The notes under the pieces were generated by a model, which saw only the letters and a program-made list of their open reading frames with translations, ran no database searches and was not told the DNA's origin. The position numbers were made by a program, and so were the translations under genes. A DNA stretch of 64,000 bases from Aphelenchoides besseyi (lineage: Eukaryota > Nematoda > Chromadorea > Rhabditida > Aphelenchoididae), in the NCBI GenBank assembly GCA_024699855.1, contig JAMPIQ010000002.1:4030001-4094000 (forward strand). The letters are read 5' to 3'. Positions 9,730 through 21,000 of the stretch are shown piece by piece. How positions within the stretch are numbered: position 1 is the stretch's first letter; each line of letters begins with the position of its first letter.

Positions 9730-10878
9730 TTAGATACGATGCAAGATGTCGTCAGTGAACAACACTTCTGTCAAGACTCCGAGTCGACTTGCGATCGGTG
9801 GGTAAGCGGACAGAAGAACTTCAACGGTTCTCGACTCCGTGTTCACGTTTTTAATCAGAACAAATCCAACGACATGATGTTTTATAATCGATGAAGATAA
9901 AGAGGAAACATCGCGAATAAGAGTGACAATCCGATTGTTCAATTCAGAAGTGTAGTTCACGTATTCAGTCTAAATATGTAGAATCAGATGAAGGAAGACG
10001 AATACCCACTCGTGTCTGATGTTCTTCGGACATCCCATAAGGTAGAAGAGAAGATGGAAGCGCTTCGACGCCGATCCTCGCTACTCAAAGCTCCAGTTTT
10101 TCGCGTGGACAATCGTAGGAGAACTCGTAAGCTTGAGGTCGATAGTTCATGTTCATCGTTCCGTAGAAATACTATGGCGCAGTGTGTATAATTGAAAAGA
10201 ATCACTTACTCGATTTACCGTGTATTTCCGTGCTGTTCCTTCTTGTAGTGGACTTAAGGCCTCGACACCTCCGGATTTCTGCATGTGAATGATTTTGATC
10301 GTGCTCGGTAGATCATTGCCGAGATCCGAATACATTCGCTCATGGTCGAGAACAACAACGTGAGTGACGTTGAACAATTCGGCTGCTTTAACTACCGAAT
10401 CGTAGCTAAACAAAGACAAGAATATTGTTTGACATAGAAAGTCTTACTATTTTCCTTTATTCCACGCGGTCGTATCGATCACAACACCACCTTTTCGAAA
10501 ACGTGCGGTTTTTAGCTTTTTCTTGAACACTTCTGACATGTTCTCCAACATCAAATCGTAGAGCTTCTGATTGACTAACGGATCAAAATGTCCATACTAA
10601 ATCCGAAAATAAACACAACAAACGCATTTAACTCACTGGATAAGCAAACGGAGTTGTTGTGTCGAATCCGTTGACGAGATCAGTCAACTGCTCCACGAAA
10701 ACCATCGAAATGCAAGTCGGCATAACACAGTTCTTAAACGATAAATGAGAACAGTTAACAGCGGAAGTGTACTTACTTGTCCAACATCCAAATCAACAAA
10801 AATTACGGGAGTTACATCGCGAACTACGTAGTTGCATAGAATTTTGCATAACGTCGATTTGCGGCACTCCTCTCAGAT
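9730..10878 (-). pseudogene. CLP1-like polynucleotide kinase, N-terminally truncated, in-frame TGA
   Basis: Six blocks (about 10878-10777, 10732-10637, 10596-10448, 10405-10210, 10171-10010, 9969-9730) join in frame and match CLP1, the RNA 5'-hydroxyl kinase of mRNA 3'-end and tRNA processing complexes. Landmarks are CRKSTLCKILCNYVV (Walker A region, with Arg where the family has Gly), VIFVDLDVGQ, THVVVLDHERMYSDL, the YFYG motif and the C-terminal HHVVGFVLI...VLLSAYP domain. The N-terminal domain of about 110 residues is absent, because duplicated block B starts within about 20 bases of the Walker motif. An in-frame TGA stands at 10087-10085, between KLEL and VARIG, inside an otherwise well-kept exon. 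Loss of the N-terminus and the P-loop Gly point to a pseudogene. Confidence 0.75.
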
Positions 10879-10898
10879 TGCCACGTAGTGGTTAGTCG

Positions 10899-11129
10899 TG
10901 TTACTTTCTGCTGTTAACCCAATAAACGCAGCAACTTACTATTAGCAATCGATCATATTTTAGTAAAGGATTTCTACCCATCTTTACAACTCAGGCGAAG
11001 CAGCAAAGCGATACGAATGCCAACACGAAGGCTGCTCAGCATCGTACGCGTACAAAGCAGAAAAATACTGATTTTTCGGGTCGTTCACATTTCTGTGTTT
11101 GAGTTCACTAATTAATGTTTTGTTTTCAG
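10899..11129. repeat. 231-base upstream block, copy B
   Basis: Copy B matches copy A (9222-9453) and sits in the same position, ending at the TTTTCAG before the ATG of family member 3. Its left edge falls just beside the truncated CLP1-like Walker A exon. The duplication event that created it therefore probably removed the CLP1 N-terminus. Confidence 0.9.
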
Positions 11130-11130
11130 A

Positions 11131-11349
11131 ATGAATTTTACGGAGGAACAGATGAAACAAATACGCGAAGCGGTGCAAAAAGCATGTCGCCCCGGAGACT
11201 GGGTTAGTTATTTGTAAAATTCTGATTAATTTACCATGTTTTAGCTGAATATCTTGTTGCAAGTCATTGGGCCGCTCATATTGAGCGGGATAATTGGCTC
11301 CCTGTTCGCCGTTTGCGTGGACGTCCGTCGCAATCCTCGACGTCGCTAA
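11131..11349 (+). CDS. tiny single-span membrane protein, family member 3
   Basis: Exons 11131-11202 (24 codons) and 11245-11349 (34 codons plus stop) encode 58 residues. Exon 1 carries NFTEEQMKQIREAVQKACRP. Exon 2 carries a hydrophobic span (ILLQVIGPLILSGIIGSLF) and the basic tail DVRRNPRRR. The intron opens with GTTAGTTATTTG, as in member 4 at 62 kb, and the second exon has the same 105-base length and phase as that member. ATG lies two bases after TTTTCAG. The product is predicted to be a small tail-anchored or single-pass protein of unknown role. Confidence 0.75.
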
Positions 11350-11546
11350 TTCGGTTAAAATACTTGTTCAACATTGTTGTTATACTGTTAAATAAACGTT
11401 TGTGTGTTGCTTGGAGTCTTCGTAGTGAATCATCGGAGCCCGAATCGCCGCTAAATGATTGTTGAAATTTCTGTTGTTTCATTCGGAAATAAATTTATTT
11501 ATTCATCAGACGTAAAAAGAGTAACAAATTTTTCACGGTATAATGA

Positions 11547-12051
11547 TGGAAGGCGTGGTAGAGCACCTCGGTTAGTCATCTAGATGTGTTTGTTGATAAA
11601 ATAGAAAATTTAATTGATGAAGATTGGGATGAAATGGAACAGAAAGAGGCTATGTGCACTGGCATAAAATTTTATTATTTTATATTGCGATATCTTTGAA
11701 AGGCTTAAGGTAAAAAGTGACTAGAGCTATAACTGTTTGAAGGAGTGGAATAACTGCTTTTTAAGCAACCGGAAAAGTGGATTGAACATACAATATAAAC
11801 CGTGGGATGTTTTTACACATTATGAACCAATAGTTATTGTGGAATGTTCAAAAAAGAAGCGGTCGGATAGTTCGTATTATCTTCGTTGATTCTTGAATGA
11901 TAAGTACTGGAGAGTTCACATTCGTCAATCATTCGAAGGAGAGGAAGAAGAACCAAGAAGTTGGGCGCCGTGGATTTTGATCGCTTTGATTGCTCTTGGC
12001 TTTGGATTTGCTTATTACAATAAAGCACAGGAAAAAGAGAAGACCTGGTAA
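11547..12051 (+). CDS. possible small tail-anchored protein with repeat copy 2 inside
   Basis: The last exon (about 11925-12051) encodes FEGEEEEPRSWAPW followed by a membrane span (ILIALIALGFGFAYY) and a short charged end KAQEKEKTW, a typical tail anchor. A possible upstream part starts at ATG near 11543 (MMEGVVEHL) and, after an intron, reads NLIDEDWDEMEQ. The DNA between the two parts is repeat copy 2, whose two edges coincide with the ends of these coding pieces. No clean GT donor was found at the left edge. The gene may therefore be disrupted by the insertion, or the true upstream exons may lie elsewhere. Confidence 0.35.
11632..11938 (-). repeat. repeat copy 2 with a duplicated KCTD3 terminal exon
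   Basis: About 305 bases, nearly identical to copy 3 (13158-13447). It contains, on the minus strand, the frame [20 protein letters not shown] followed by N-T-N-Y-P and the stop at 11834, matching the last exon of the KCTD3/SHKBP1-like gene except for one residue (Asn for Thr). It also contains that gene's 3' untranslated sequence. No other part of the gene is present here, so this is a displaced 3'-end fragment. Confidence 0.9.
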
Positions 12052-12115
12052 TAATTTATTGTTTCCTATGTAAATACACACGTGTTCACATAAACAATCT
12101 CTGTTCTCACGTCGC

Positions 12116-13125
12116 TTAAAATGACAGCTTGTATTCTTGAACCCAGTTGGCATTGTCAGTGCTCTCAAAGTACTCGGCACCTATATAGCAATCAATTCTC
12201 AATTTCCGCAAAAGATTGAAAAAGTAATCGAAATTTAATTCGCCTTGTGTTGATGGCTCGTTTCGTTGAGGAGGTTGTGAAACTTGAATGTGGCCTGCAA
12301 GCTTGATTGCACTAATCTATTCTTCCATCAACTTACCAATCAACGCTGCCAAACTTGTCAATTGGTGAGTAATTTGGCCGCAAATCAGCTGACAATGATA
12401 CACGTCCTAAACAGTTAGTTCAAGTTCATTTATCGATAAAGAACTCACGAAAAGAAGCTTCAAATTCGGTTCATTCATTCGATTCACAATACTTTTAGCT
12501 AAAATACTAAAAAGGTTAATCAGATAACCATTGGTTACCTTGATCATAAGAGCGCAAGAAGTAGTTCGGGAAGTTGTGTGAATTCAGTGGTTCAATCACA
12601 CACAAGATGTCATGCTAATCAATGAACTAATATGTTGATCTTCTCGCTTACTTTTGCCAATTTTCGACAAGCGTTTTTCAAGTTCTCGACGTATACTTCT
12701 TCGTCAGTTGCCGGATTGCCATCTCCCGCCATCACGTGAACACTGAATGATCATCAACACACAGATCTGTTTCTGACTTACATTTTACAGTTCAGAACTT
12801 GAGCGTATTCCAACGAAATGTCCAGATATTCGTTGAACTGATCTTTCAAGTCGTTTCGACAAGCCAATCCACCAATCTTACTGTCGATTTTTGCGTTTAT
12901 GAGCACGTGCTGAAGACCACACTCATCGGCTGCCTTCTTCAATGCTTGAGCGCTTTCGGAATATCCGAATGGCAACTCAACCAATTTAAATCCATACTTT
13001 TTGGCCAATCCATATCTTTCGAGCAACGGTACACTTTTGAACATCATTGACAAATTGGCAGCAACACGCATTTTCACGCTAAAACCAACGTCAGACTGTG
13101 GAATCGGGGAAGGATCAGAATTCAT
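12116..13125 (-). CDS. HYI: hydroxypyruvate isomerase family protein
   Basis: Exons joined on the minus strand give roughly 260 residues with the TIM-barrel features of putative hydroxypyruvate isomerase (Hyi). They include MRVAANLSMMF at the start, KYGFKLVELPFGYS, QHVLINAKIDS, VHVMAGDGNPATDEE, ILCVIEPLNSHNFPNYFL and a last exon ending CYIGAEYFESTDNANWV. The Glu of VIEPLN and the Glu of GAEY are the expected metal-binding and catalytic acids. The enzyme interconverts hydroxypyruvate and tartronate semialdehyde, presumably in the cytosol. Either the Met at 13125 or the one at 13071 (MRVAAN) could be the start; the latter fits the family length better. It lies about 220 bases downstream of the KCTD3-like gene on the same strand. 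Confidence 0.85.
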
Positions 13126-13157
13126 ATACGATGTTCAGCGTTTGATCTCATGACAAC

Positions 13158-13447
13158 CGGCTATGTGCACTGGCATAAAATTTATTATTTTATATTGCGA
13201 TATCTTTGAAAGGCTTAAGGTAAAAAGTGACTAGAGCTATAACTGTTTGAAGGAGTGGAATAACTGCTTTTAAAGCAACCGGAAAGTGGATTGAACATAC
13301 AATATAAACCGTGGGATGTTTTTACACATTATGAACCAATAGTTATTGTGGAATGTTCAAAAAAGAAGCGGTCGGATAGTTCGTAGTATCTTCGTTGATT
13401 CTTGAATGATAAGTACTGGAGAGTTCACATTCATCAATCATTCGAAG
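13158..13447 (-). repeat. repeat copy 3 (source copy): KCTD3 last exon and 3' region
   Basis: This copy includes the genuine last exon of the KCTD3/SHKBP1-like gene and the sequence downstream of its stop. It is the only copy connected to the rest of that gene, so it is the likely source. The downstream part (TATGTGCACTGGCATAAAA and onward) is shared by all three copies. Confidence 0.9.
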
Positions 13448-15817
13448 TAGCTCGTCTGGTGTTGGATCCTAGCAACTAGCTTTTAGCAAACAACCTAATT
13501 GATTACTTACTTGTAATCCAAGCGCCATTCGACTTCCACTATTCAATGCCGGAACGGACATGTTTACTAATGGAGTTGGTGAATTACCGACCGTAACATT
13601 TGCGTTCGGTGTTTTTGTTTCATTTACTTGAACTGCATTCACTAACTGACTTCGTCCAACATATTGATCCATAGCGGTCGTAAGATCCCAAATCTTAATA
13701 GTACTACTTAATAAAACACCGTGAATGGTTAAACATACTTGGACTGTTCCATTCGCCATTCCAGTGAACAAGTAACGTCTTGGCCGTGCACCCATGCGAT
13801 TCGAACCTTCACATTCGTAGACATAAAAAGACGTGATGGCCGATCCATCAACACTCTTAATTCTGCACAAACGTTCTCCAGTTGATGCGATTCGCACGAA
13901 CAGAGTATCTGTTTCGGGTAACACTCGTTGAACGAAAATTTGCTCCGCATCTTGTTCACCGTACGGTCCCGGACAGCAATCAGTTGTTTCATCGGATAAA
14001 TCGTTTGTATCCAGAGTAAGTACTTTGAAGGACGCTAACGATTGACCGCCGGGTTGAGTGCTTATCATTCCGCGAAATCGAGTTACACTCCACGATCGAA
14101 CGTGATTGTATTCTTGACAAACTGAAATCCTCAGAAATCTCTGTGAATTGTTTGGCTTCCAACTAACCGCTAATCAAATGATTTGTGGTTAAAGCAACTC
14201 GAGTAATCGGCGAATTGTGTACCGAATAGGTTTGGAATAGTTGAGGCCCGTGACCAACTGTTTCAGGATGTTGCACGATCACACGAACATTTCCAGTGCT
14301 TGTGCCGTACGCAATTTCAATCCAATTACCACAGATAGCTAAAAAGAGATAAGAATCTTATATGACATTATCTCACTTGTTTTTGGTGTTAAATAAACAC
14401 TAATTGCGGTAATAACATCCATATTTGGATCACGGTAGAGTTCAGTAATGAGCAGATCGTTATCCTTCATTCTTAGTGGAAACTTTTGCATATCAATGTA
14501 ATAAATACAACCATTCAAACAGCCTAGTAGTAAGACCGATCCAGCGGTATCATAACACGATATCTGCATAACATCTACAATACCATAGGTAAACTGAAAT
14601 ACTAAATTGAAGCTCTACCTTGTACTTGCCAATTTTGTGTCATCGAATGCCAAACTCCGACTTTTCCCGACCAACTTAATGCCACCAATTGACTTCCGAT
14701 TGAAAACATTTCGTCTATTCGAGCATTCAAATTGAAAACACCAACGCGTCGACTTTGTTGTTGTTCTCCGTTCTCCTCCAGGCTCCATAAATAAACGAGA
14801 TTGTTGGTCAATGCAACGGCAAGCATTTTCTCAACGGTTTGTGTGGGGAATTTTGACATAAATGCAACGTGCTTGATCGTTGCTTCCATTCGCGGAGACA
14901 CGTAACCGGCCATCCAACCGTAACTTTCCTTCAATCTAAATGTTTTCATGAACAAATGGAAAGCAAATGAACAGACCTGTAGCAACAGACGAAATCCATG
15001 TAAGCGACAACCACTGAATTCTGTTGAACTCTGATGATGCGAACACGAACAGGATCAACTTTGCTTTTCACTTCAACGACCTTCTTGTGGGAAGATCGAT
15101 CTTTGCTGGTTTTGGATGTTTCATTCTGATTACGCTAAACTCAATTTCAAACACAAAAACATGACCTCTTACCGCAGTTCGATTCGCACTTTTCAAGCGT
15201 AAAACAAAAGTTTTATCCGAAGTTGAGTTTGTGGTTGTTGCTTGAGAACGCTTGTGATGTACAGGAATCTAAACACCTTTAGATGTGAATGAGTTTTCGA
15301 ATAACCTCTTCTGATTGATTCTGATAGACGGTAGGTGCAGGTAACAGACCGTGGAACAAAACATCTCCACACGGACATTGGTTCATTTCTTCGCAGATGG
15401 CTAATCTCTTAACCAACGGTGCTATTCCGTAAAACTCCGCTTCGTGCAGCAGCATCTTTGGATTGATGTTACTTAAGAGAGTAAGTGATGAACAGAACAA
15501 AAATAGTCATTACCTTAAATCCACCTGTTTTGTACGTAAATAGTTTAGAATTCGACGAAATAATTCGGGATCTCGATCGATGAATATCTAAAGTCAATTC
15601 ACCTGAACAAAAATCATTGGGTGTAACTTACGGCGCCGGTTTCATCTTCGATTGATGCGATTCTGCCGCTTAGCAAGGTGGTAAAAAACGTTTCCGGTAC
15701 CCATGTGAGAGTCGATTTCGACGTAGAGAAACGTTGCCCGCCGACATTCAAATGTACAACCTCGGATAGTGATAAGGAAGAAGATCGGGAACCATCTGAG
15801 CTCGTTGTTGGATTCAT
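13343..15817 (-). CDS. KCTD3/SHKBP1-like BTB and beta-propeller protein
   Basis: About twelve minus-strand exons begin with a T1-type BTB domain: [19 protein letters not shown], then [17 protein letters not shown], then [12 protein letters not shown] long WD-like region follows ([52 protein letters not shown]). This order is that of KCTD3 and SHKBP1. BTB domains of this type form oligomers and often recruit Cullin-3; SHKBP1 has been linked to receptor trafficking and KCTD3 to HCN channels. The last intron ends at GATCCAACACC and the final exon encodes [16 protein letters not shown] up to the stop at 13343. That final exon is duplicated at 11.8 kb. Confidence 0.9.
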
Positions 15818-16169
15818 TGTTTCACCAGAAAAAACTTTTCATGCTCTGAAAACGTTAATTCCCAGCGAATTTGTTATTTTTCTTACCTTTTTGTAGTTGA
15901 TTGGGACGAACAGAAGTCTCGCAATTATATCAATATACGCAGTCAATTACAGAAGCTGCTTTTCTAACTTCTCTTGAACTTATTTGAGCACTCGGTCCGT
16001 CAATTCGTGGCTTCAACCACGCTGTCAAACAGAGAACTCAGTTTTTCTCTTGTATTGCCCGTTCAATTTCAAGCGGAATGTTTTCTATCGTTTATGCCAA
16101 CCCGTTGGAAAGTCTGCTTTTTTGTGATTTCATTGTCGAAGTGGTCATTACTAATTCAAGTGCCTGGAA

Positions 16170-17477
16170 ATGTCCGACGTTCCAAAAGTCCAGGAAAACA
16201 AGGATGAATTAAAGTCGGTGAAAGAAAAGTGAGTTTTCAGTAAGCAGTAGGTCGAAAAATAACTTCGAAATTGTTAAGAAACATTGAGGTGCTTACTGAG
16301 CTCGTACAAACGGGACGCAAATCGGTCCTCTTTGGCAATACCGATCGAGCAATTGACGATCTGAGTTCTGCGGCCAGTTTATCGTACGTCGCTTTTGTGG
16401 TACAACGATTTCCTTGTCTTTTAGGAAAACGATCTATGGCAGTGAATTTGCTGAAGAATGTTTTGCCTCTTACCTCTGGTATGGTCGAGCATTGTTGCAA
16501 TACGCGAATGAGATAAACACTGTGGTGAAAATCAACGAATCGAACGATGAAGACGAGTCGGAGTGTGAAGATGAGGAGTCAGACGACGAGGATAAAGAGA
16601 AGGATAACAACGAGGAAGTGGAAGACAAAACTAACCAAAAGAAAACTCAAAATGGACAGAACGGGGCTTCAAACTCAAATCAAGTCGAACCGGAAGATGA
16701 AACGACTGATGAATTGATGGAAAGCGCAAACGACGATGATGCTTCTGCTTTTTTGAAAGACGCTTTTCAAATTCTCGAACTTGCTCGAATCATCTGCGAA
16801 CGGTAATCGTTTTGAAGTATTCTAGTGGTGATTGCTCGTTTCAGAAAACTTGAATCCAATCCCGAACCTGAAATTCGCAATGAATGGCGTTTGAAATTGG
16901 CAGAAGTTGGTCATCGCATTGGTCAGGTCTATCAAAGTGATGAAGAGTACGAAAAGTCGATAGAAGAGTTCTCGAATGCTCTTAAAATCAAAAAAGAGCT
17001 TCTGGACGAACACGATCGTGAGTTGGCCGAACTCAACTACCACCTCGGAAAATCATACTTCTTGTCCGGTGATTATGCGAAGTCGATTTCCTTTTTTGAG
17101 AGTGCTGCCAAGGTTTTTGAGAAGACTATTCGTAAGGCCATTTGTTTTGCATTTCCGTAACTTTTTGTTTAGAACTTTTGAGTTCCACCGAAGAAGATCG
17201 CGCGAAGAATCGCGCCGAACTCACTGAAATGCGACAGATTTACCAGGAGCTCGAAGATCACATTCAAGATGCTCGTGATTCGGCCAAAGAGACCGAGAAG
17301 CTCAAAAACGATCTCAAGCAAGCAATTCAAAAGGTTTCGACGATCTCATCCGATGAGCCAGTCAACGATGTTTCCAATTTGATTCGCAAACGTAGAAAGG
17401 ACAAACACACGACCGTCGATGGAACGGAGTCGAAAGACGAGGATGTTAAGGCGAAAAATGCGAAATTGGATCAATGA
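16170..17477 (+). CDS. NASP: NASP/Hif1-type histone chaperone
   Basis: Exons at about 16170-16229, 16269-16380, 16425-16805, 16845-17130 and 17173-17477 encode roughly 380 residues. After a charged start come tetratricopeptide-like helices (SVLFGNTDRAIDDLSSAASL, YGSEFAEECFASYLWYGRAL). These are interrupted by a long Asp/Glu-rich segment (about 16530-16740) as in NASP. Two more repeats follow (AEVGHRIGQVYQSDEEYEKS, LNYHLGKSYFLSGDYAKSIS), then a coiled coil and a basic tail with RKRRKDK as likely nuclear signal. NASP binds histone H3 and the linker histone through the repeats and keeps a soluble histone pool in the nucleus. The acidic loop inside the second repeat is diagnostic. Confidence 0.9.
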
Positions 17478-18023
17478 TCTTCAGCTCGAAACAATATCTC
17501 AAATTTCTATTATGCCACTGGTTATTTCTTTGTTTTCCGCGAGTTTTTATTTCCTGCTAGTTAAAATAAAAGAACATTATACCCAGCGCTGAATGACACG
17601 AACTAACCACCGGCTATGCTGTCAACTGACACAAAGGAGAGAAATCGTTCGCTTAAACTCCGCTCATTCGACGACTTTTTCTCGACTGTGGATTTGAGAA
17701 ATCGTATTGATCGATTTGTTTTCTTCGTCTGAAGTACCATCCAGTTCGCTTCGGTCCCAGCTTTGTTTTGTCGACGTGAATTTCAGTTAAATGTGAAATC
17801 TTTCTTCTGACCAAATTTATCGATTTTGCTGCCCATGACTCACGATCGATTCTCGTTCATTGATGTTTTATTTTACTCGTTACTGTGCGTGGTAATCAAA
17901 GAAATTTCCAAACGTTCTGTTTTCAGTTTCTATTTCGGATCCTTTTATGAACTTGCCGTGAAGTTGTTTGGACCGAGATTTGCGAGTATTTCGACTGACC
18001 ATTTGGATTCATACTGAACAGAA
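17478..18023. other. intergenic region between NASP and USP8-like genes
   Basis: AATAAA-like sequence at 17566 (AAAATAAAAGAACATT) could serve NASP polyadenylation. The sequence CTGAACAG directly before the next ATG can act as a splice acceptor. No further feature was seen. Confidence 0.4.
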
Positions 18024-21000
18024 TGCCCGTCAAGAACTACAGAAGTATTGAAGACCTTCAAGCACAAGCCAAAATCAATTCGGAGATGGAGAGAATGATC
18101 TCGGAAAGGAAGTGAGTTGCTAAAGACAAACACTTGATTTTGCGTTTAGACCCGATTTCATGTACAAAAATGCAGTGAAATTATACGATGCAGGAATGAA
18201 AGAAAAGCGAAAAGGAAACACGGAGATGGCGTATATTCTTATTTTCAAATCTGTGTCGTTATGCGATCTGTTTACCCGATCTACGTCTGCTCAAAACTTC
18301 TCAAATAGTCTCGTATGTTTTTCATTGAAGGCTTCCACCAATTGACATTTACAGGATGGTCGTGTGTTTCGTACCTTCTACGATAAGGCTCTGAGAGAGA
18401 TCGAGGAATTGAATACCTTCTTGACGAAGACCTTCGAGAATCAGAATTCCGAAAATCAAAACCCACTTCCCATTCATCAAGCTCCAATCATTGATCCTGT
18501 TCAGAAACCGAAAGATCAAATTGAAAGTAAGCAATTCATTTCTGATCCTTTTATTTTGGTATTTTCAGATTTCGGTCGTTCAATCAGACCTCAAGATTTG
18601 GTGAATTTGGTTGAAAAACACAACAAACGAGCTCTGGTTTTGGACTACCGACCAAATGCGATTCCCGGTATTGACTACAAGAATCCCGAAAACATTCGTG
18701 TTGTGTCGATTTCCATTCGACTCATTTCACCCGAGTAATTTATGCGAATTCTCGACTTTACGTCTTTTAACTTCAGATTGGATTTCCAACATTTGATCAT
18801 GTATACCGAGCCCTTGGTGCGTGATTACATAAACAAAATTGGCAGCTATGACGTTGTGGTTTTGTTGGGTGAAGACTTGGAAAGTGGACTACGAGAGTTT
18901 GGATCGAATACGAAGACTGGTATCTTCGTTGAAGCACTGACGAAATACAGCAATCGATATCCACTCAAACATCCGCCTATTTGGCTGGAAGGCGGATTTC
19001 CGGCGTGGAAAAATGCGTATCCAATTTACGTTAAGGATCCAGATTTCGCTAATCTAGAATATCTTGGCGATGGTGATGGTGTCAGCGAACTTTCGCGTCA
19101 TTTACAAATGATGAGAAAAAGTGAGAATTCTATGAACGTAAACATTGGTTGAATGATTTAGCAGCGATCATTTTCAAATACCCCGAGCTCTCGAGTTTGA
19201 CTTCTGACTTGCCGATGCCAAAACCACGTTCCAGTTCACCGCAAACCAGAGATGTTACAACGCCTCCAACCGCATCGCAATCTGAAACAACACAACCCGA
19301 AACTACCACTTACGATCAACCAAAAGACTTTTCTTCCAGTGAAACAACAATCACTTCACCAAGTACCTCACTGGTTTAATGCAAATACTTTATTGTTCAT
19401 TTCAGTTCAACCGACAATCCCACCAAAACCAAAGCCACTGATCGATCGCTCAAATAAACCGACCGAAGGAAAAGCAGACGAAACAACGACGACTCAGTTT
19501 CCGATTTCAAACGACAAAGCTCCTGTCGCTGTTCCTCCAATCCCCAACCGAACACCTGGTACAGTGGGCAAGAAATCTCAACCAATTATTCCTCCAACTC
19601 TAGGCGGTGCCCGTGTCGATATGCCTCCAAGCGCTCCAACGTAATTTTGCACACCTTAAACATCATAATCCTTGTATTTAGACGCCTGCCTCAGAATCAA
19701 GGAGTCAGACCGGAAATTCCGCCTCGAATCCCGAAAACTCAGAATCCACTTTATGCTCAGTGGGTTACTCTTCGTAGCGAAAAAATGACCGTGAATTTTA
19801 GGTACTACGAAAACGTCGACAAGGTTTACATGATTACAAGACAGAACATTTATAACAGCAACTACTCGAGGCGTGGAAGAGTCGTGAGTTTCATTGCATT
19901 TTCGTGTCTTTCTCATCGTTTTGATTCAGGAGCGCGGCTGCACTGGACTGCGAAATCTGCATAACACGTGTTACATGAATTGTGTGCTTCAAGCCCTGAT
20001 TCATACTCCGCAAATGAAGGAAATTTTCTCGAACCGAAACTACGAAAAGTTTCTCAATCCGTATGTTTATTGATTTGGAGCTGCTGAGTAATCTCGACTT
20101 TACAGCGATGCAATCGGTAAAACACAAGGCACAATTGTTGCGAGTTTTGGGGCACTGATGGACGCTGCGTGGAGCGGAGATTTTATTTCGATTTGCCCGG
20201 GAAGTTTCTGGGTGAGAATCTTTTATTGATAGATGTGCTAAAACTCGTTTGCAGGACACATTCACGAGTATGGTCAATCCGGGAATGCGCGACAAAGATC
20301 AACACGATGCTCGAGAGTTTCTTATGTCACTTTTGGATGCGATGCACGATGACATGAATAACGTGAGAGCAAACGCCTTACCATCAGATGACTATGATTT
20401 TAGGTCTCGAAGAACGCCCGATCACCATTTGTGCAGGATTTCGACGGGAGCAACATATTGTCACAAGCAGCCACCTACGAACTGGAATACACGAAAAGAT
20501 GGGCATCGTCGCAGATCATGAACATCTTCTACGTAAGTCCTCTTTTAATCTTTTGTTTATTATTTTGCATTTAAGTTGCGAACTGTATCGAAAATCCCGT
20601 GTAATAAGTGTAGAATGCAATCTGTTACGTTTGAAGAAACTCCACAAGTGATTCTCGAGTTAGTCGATGGAAACATGCCGAGGTTAGATCATTGCTTGTC
20701 AAGTCACTACGATGATACGGTATCTTGAAGAGCATAATATTAGATTCTATTTTTGTGTTTCAGCCATTGGATGGTGCGTGGACATGTGAGAAGTGTAAAT
20801 ATCAACAACGCACAAAACGATCAACAAAAATTTGGAAACTTCCGGAGGTTTTGGTGATCTGTCTGAAGCGTTTTGCACAAAACAACGCCGATTTGTACAA
20901 AAACAACACTGAAATCCAAATTGGCGATATCGACATGAAAAACTATTTGGATCCACAGTCCCCGGAGACGCTCAGTCGTAAGACAAAATACGAGCTTTAT

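Noticed and set aside
10085..10087. In-frame TGA of the CLP1-like gene as selenocysteine
   Set aside because: CLP1 is not a selenoprotein family, and the gene also lacks its N-terminal domain and P-loop Gly. No SECIS-like element was recognised. Decay is simpler.
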